Assembly (NCBI RefSeq): GCF_029531655.1 | Contig: NZ_JANRMI010000004.1 | Location: forward strand, 124,001 to 188,000 | Direction of reading: 5' to 3' | DNA from: Bdellovibrio svalbardensis | Lineage (GTDB): Bacteria > Bdellovibrionota > Bdellovibrionia > Bdellovibrionales > Bdellovibrionaceae | DNA length: 64,000 nucleotides | In this document: positions 63,429 to 64,000 of the stretch, piece by piece | Position numbering within the stretch: position 1 is the stretch's first letter | How the letters are laid out: each line of letters begins with the position of its first letter | Notes under the pieces: model-generated | What the model was told of the DNA's origin: nothing | Database searches by the model: none | Seen by the model: only the letters and a program-made list of their open reading frames with translations | Translations under genes and position numbers: made by a program

Positions 63429-64000
63429 CTATTCTTCTTCAGCTTCTTGAGAGTTTAATTTCTTCAACTCTTGTTTCAAGAGTGCATCTGCTTGTTCTTT
63501 AGCAGAATTACCCGCTGATTGCTTCGTAGATGCTGACGGCACAGATGCCGTTGGCACCGCCACGCCTTCAGATTCATACTTTTTAACCAAAGCTTTCGCT
63601 TCGCTCAAAAGTTTCTCTGCCTTTTCAGGATCATCGTAACCTGGGATTGTCATGATATCCTGGACTGAAGCCGAAGCCACAGACTGGAATGATCCGAAAC
63701 CAGATTGGAAGATGTTTTGCGCCATTGTGTCGCTCATGCCAGGGATCAACATCAAATTGAAGATTGATTCCGCAGTACGAGACGCCGCTGAAGAGTCAGA
63801 AATAATATCCAACTTCCAAGTCGTCAATTTAGCTGCCAAGCGGACGTTTTGACCACGTTTACCGATTGCCAAGCTCAATTGAGAATCTGGAACAACGATT
63901 TCCATTTCACGGTTTCCGTCATCAAGGAATACGCGGGAAATTTCAGCCGGAGCCAAGGCATTACATGCGAAACGAGTGATGTCTTCGTCCCAAGGAACGA
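63429..64000 (-). CDS. nusA: Transcription factor NusA, C-terminal part (5' end outside window)
   Basis: Only the last ~190 residues lie in the window; the frame stays open to base 64000 (reading PWDEDITRFACNALAPAEIS). The KH2 domain SLAIGKRGQNVRLAAKLTTW and a C-terminal helix-hairpin-helix-like repeat (FNLMLIPGMSDTMAQNIF; IMTIPGYDDPEKAEKLL) with an acidic tail are present. NusA binds RNA polymerase and controls pausing, termination and antitermination. The order nusA-infB-rbfA-truB is conserved. Confidence 0.95.
   Translation of the reverse strand, partial: VPWDEDITRFACNALAPAEISRVFLDDGNREMEIVVPDSQLSLAIGKRGQNVRLAAKLTTWKLDIISDSSAASRTAESIFNLMLIPGMSDTMAQNIFQSGFGSFQSVASASVQDIMTIPGYDDPEKAEKLLSEAKALVKKYESEGVAVPTASVPSASTKQSAGNSAKEQADALLKQELKKLNSQEAEEE

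Noticed and set aside
1-64000. tRNA or rRNA genes
   Set aside because: Intergenic gaps were read for cloverleaf-like or rRNA sequence and none was convincing.

Overview
The window looks like a chromosome segment of a predatory or predator-related bacterium of the Bdellovibrio group (Bdellovibrionota). This is inferred from several things together: a delta-type type II secretion (T2SS) operon carrying gspN, an alternative complex III cluster joined to system II cytochrome c maturation genes, many small secreted or outer-membrane proteins of unknown function, and moderate GC. No 16S rRNA or other decisive marker is present. Nearly the whole window is densely coding. No phage, insertion sequence, CRISPR array, tRNA or rRNA was found.

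Layout. 1-1949: the end of a Cys-containing extracellular protein, tightly followed by an orphan pseudopilin with an Ig-like tail. 1957-5315 (-): SugE/Gdx exporter, infC (probable AUU start) and thrS. 5445-7187: PilZ protein, a small helical exported protein and a triple-repeat Cys-rich exported protein. 7398-18079 (-): a respiratory block, resB-ccsA (cytochrome c assembly) followed by actABCDEF (alternative complex III, quinol to cytochrome c electron transfer). 18246-22512: N-formylglutamate amidohydrolase-like protein, PduO-type cobalamin adenosyltransferase with a coupled GNAT-like gene, a lipoprotein serine protease, and a hypothetical. 22683-36876 (+): gspC-D-E-F, a 0.77-kb gap full of repeats, then gspG-H-I-J-K-L-M-N. 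37065-39000 (+): ssb, a lipoprotein and a barrel-like protein. 39005-48699 (-): sensor kinase, RelA/SpoT, rpoZ, gmk, yicC, miaA, mutL. 48804-53556: small envelope and secreted proteins and a polyprenol-phosphate glycosyltransferase. 53892-64000: a secreted hypothetical, then the (-) strand block dut, M16 protease, pnp, rpsO, truB, rbfA, infB, nusA (nusA runs off the window), i.e. the classic nusA-infB-rbfA-truB-rpsO-pnp order.

Working together: the resB/ccsA products attach heme to the cytochromes ActA and ActE of the neighbouring complex III. The gsp genes encode an almost complete T2SS, but no prepilin peptidase (gspO) is in the window. That machine could export the neighbouring signal-peptide proteins.

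The most unusual layer is non-coding. At least three families of short palindromes recur between genes. Family A (ACTCCGRC...GYCGGAGT) has single copies in five places, a four-unit tandem array between nusA and infB, and one copy that forms codons of truB. Family B (AAAAGGTGCC/GGCACCTTTT) sits just 3' of three minus-strand genes. There is also a nearly perfect 63-nt hairpin next to actF, and a 148-bp element with perfect 32-bp arms around a GC-rich, multi-hairpin core in the gspF-gspG gap. These elements are the best candidates for something not yet described.
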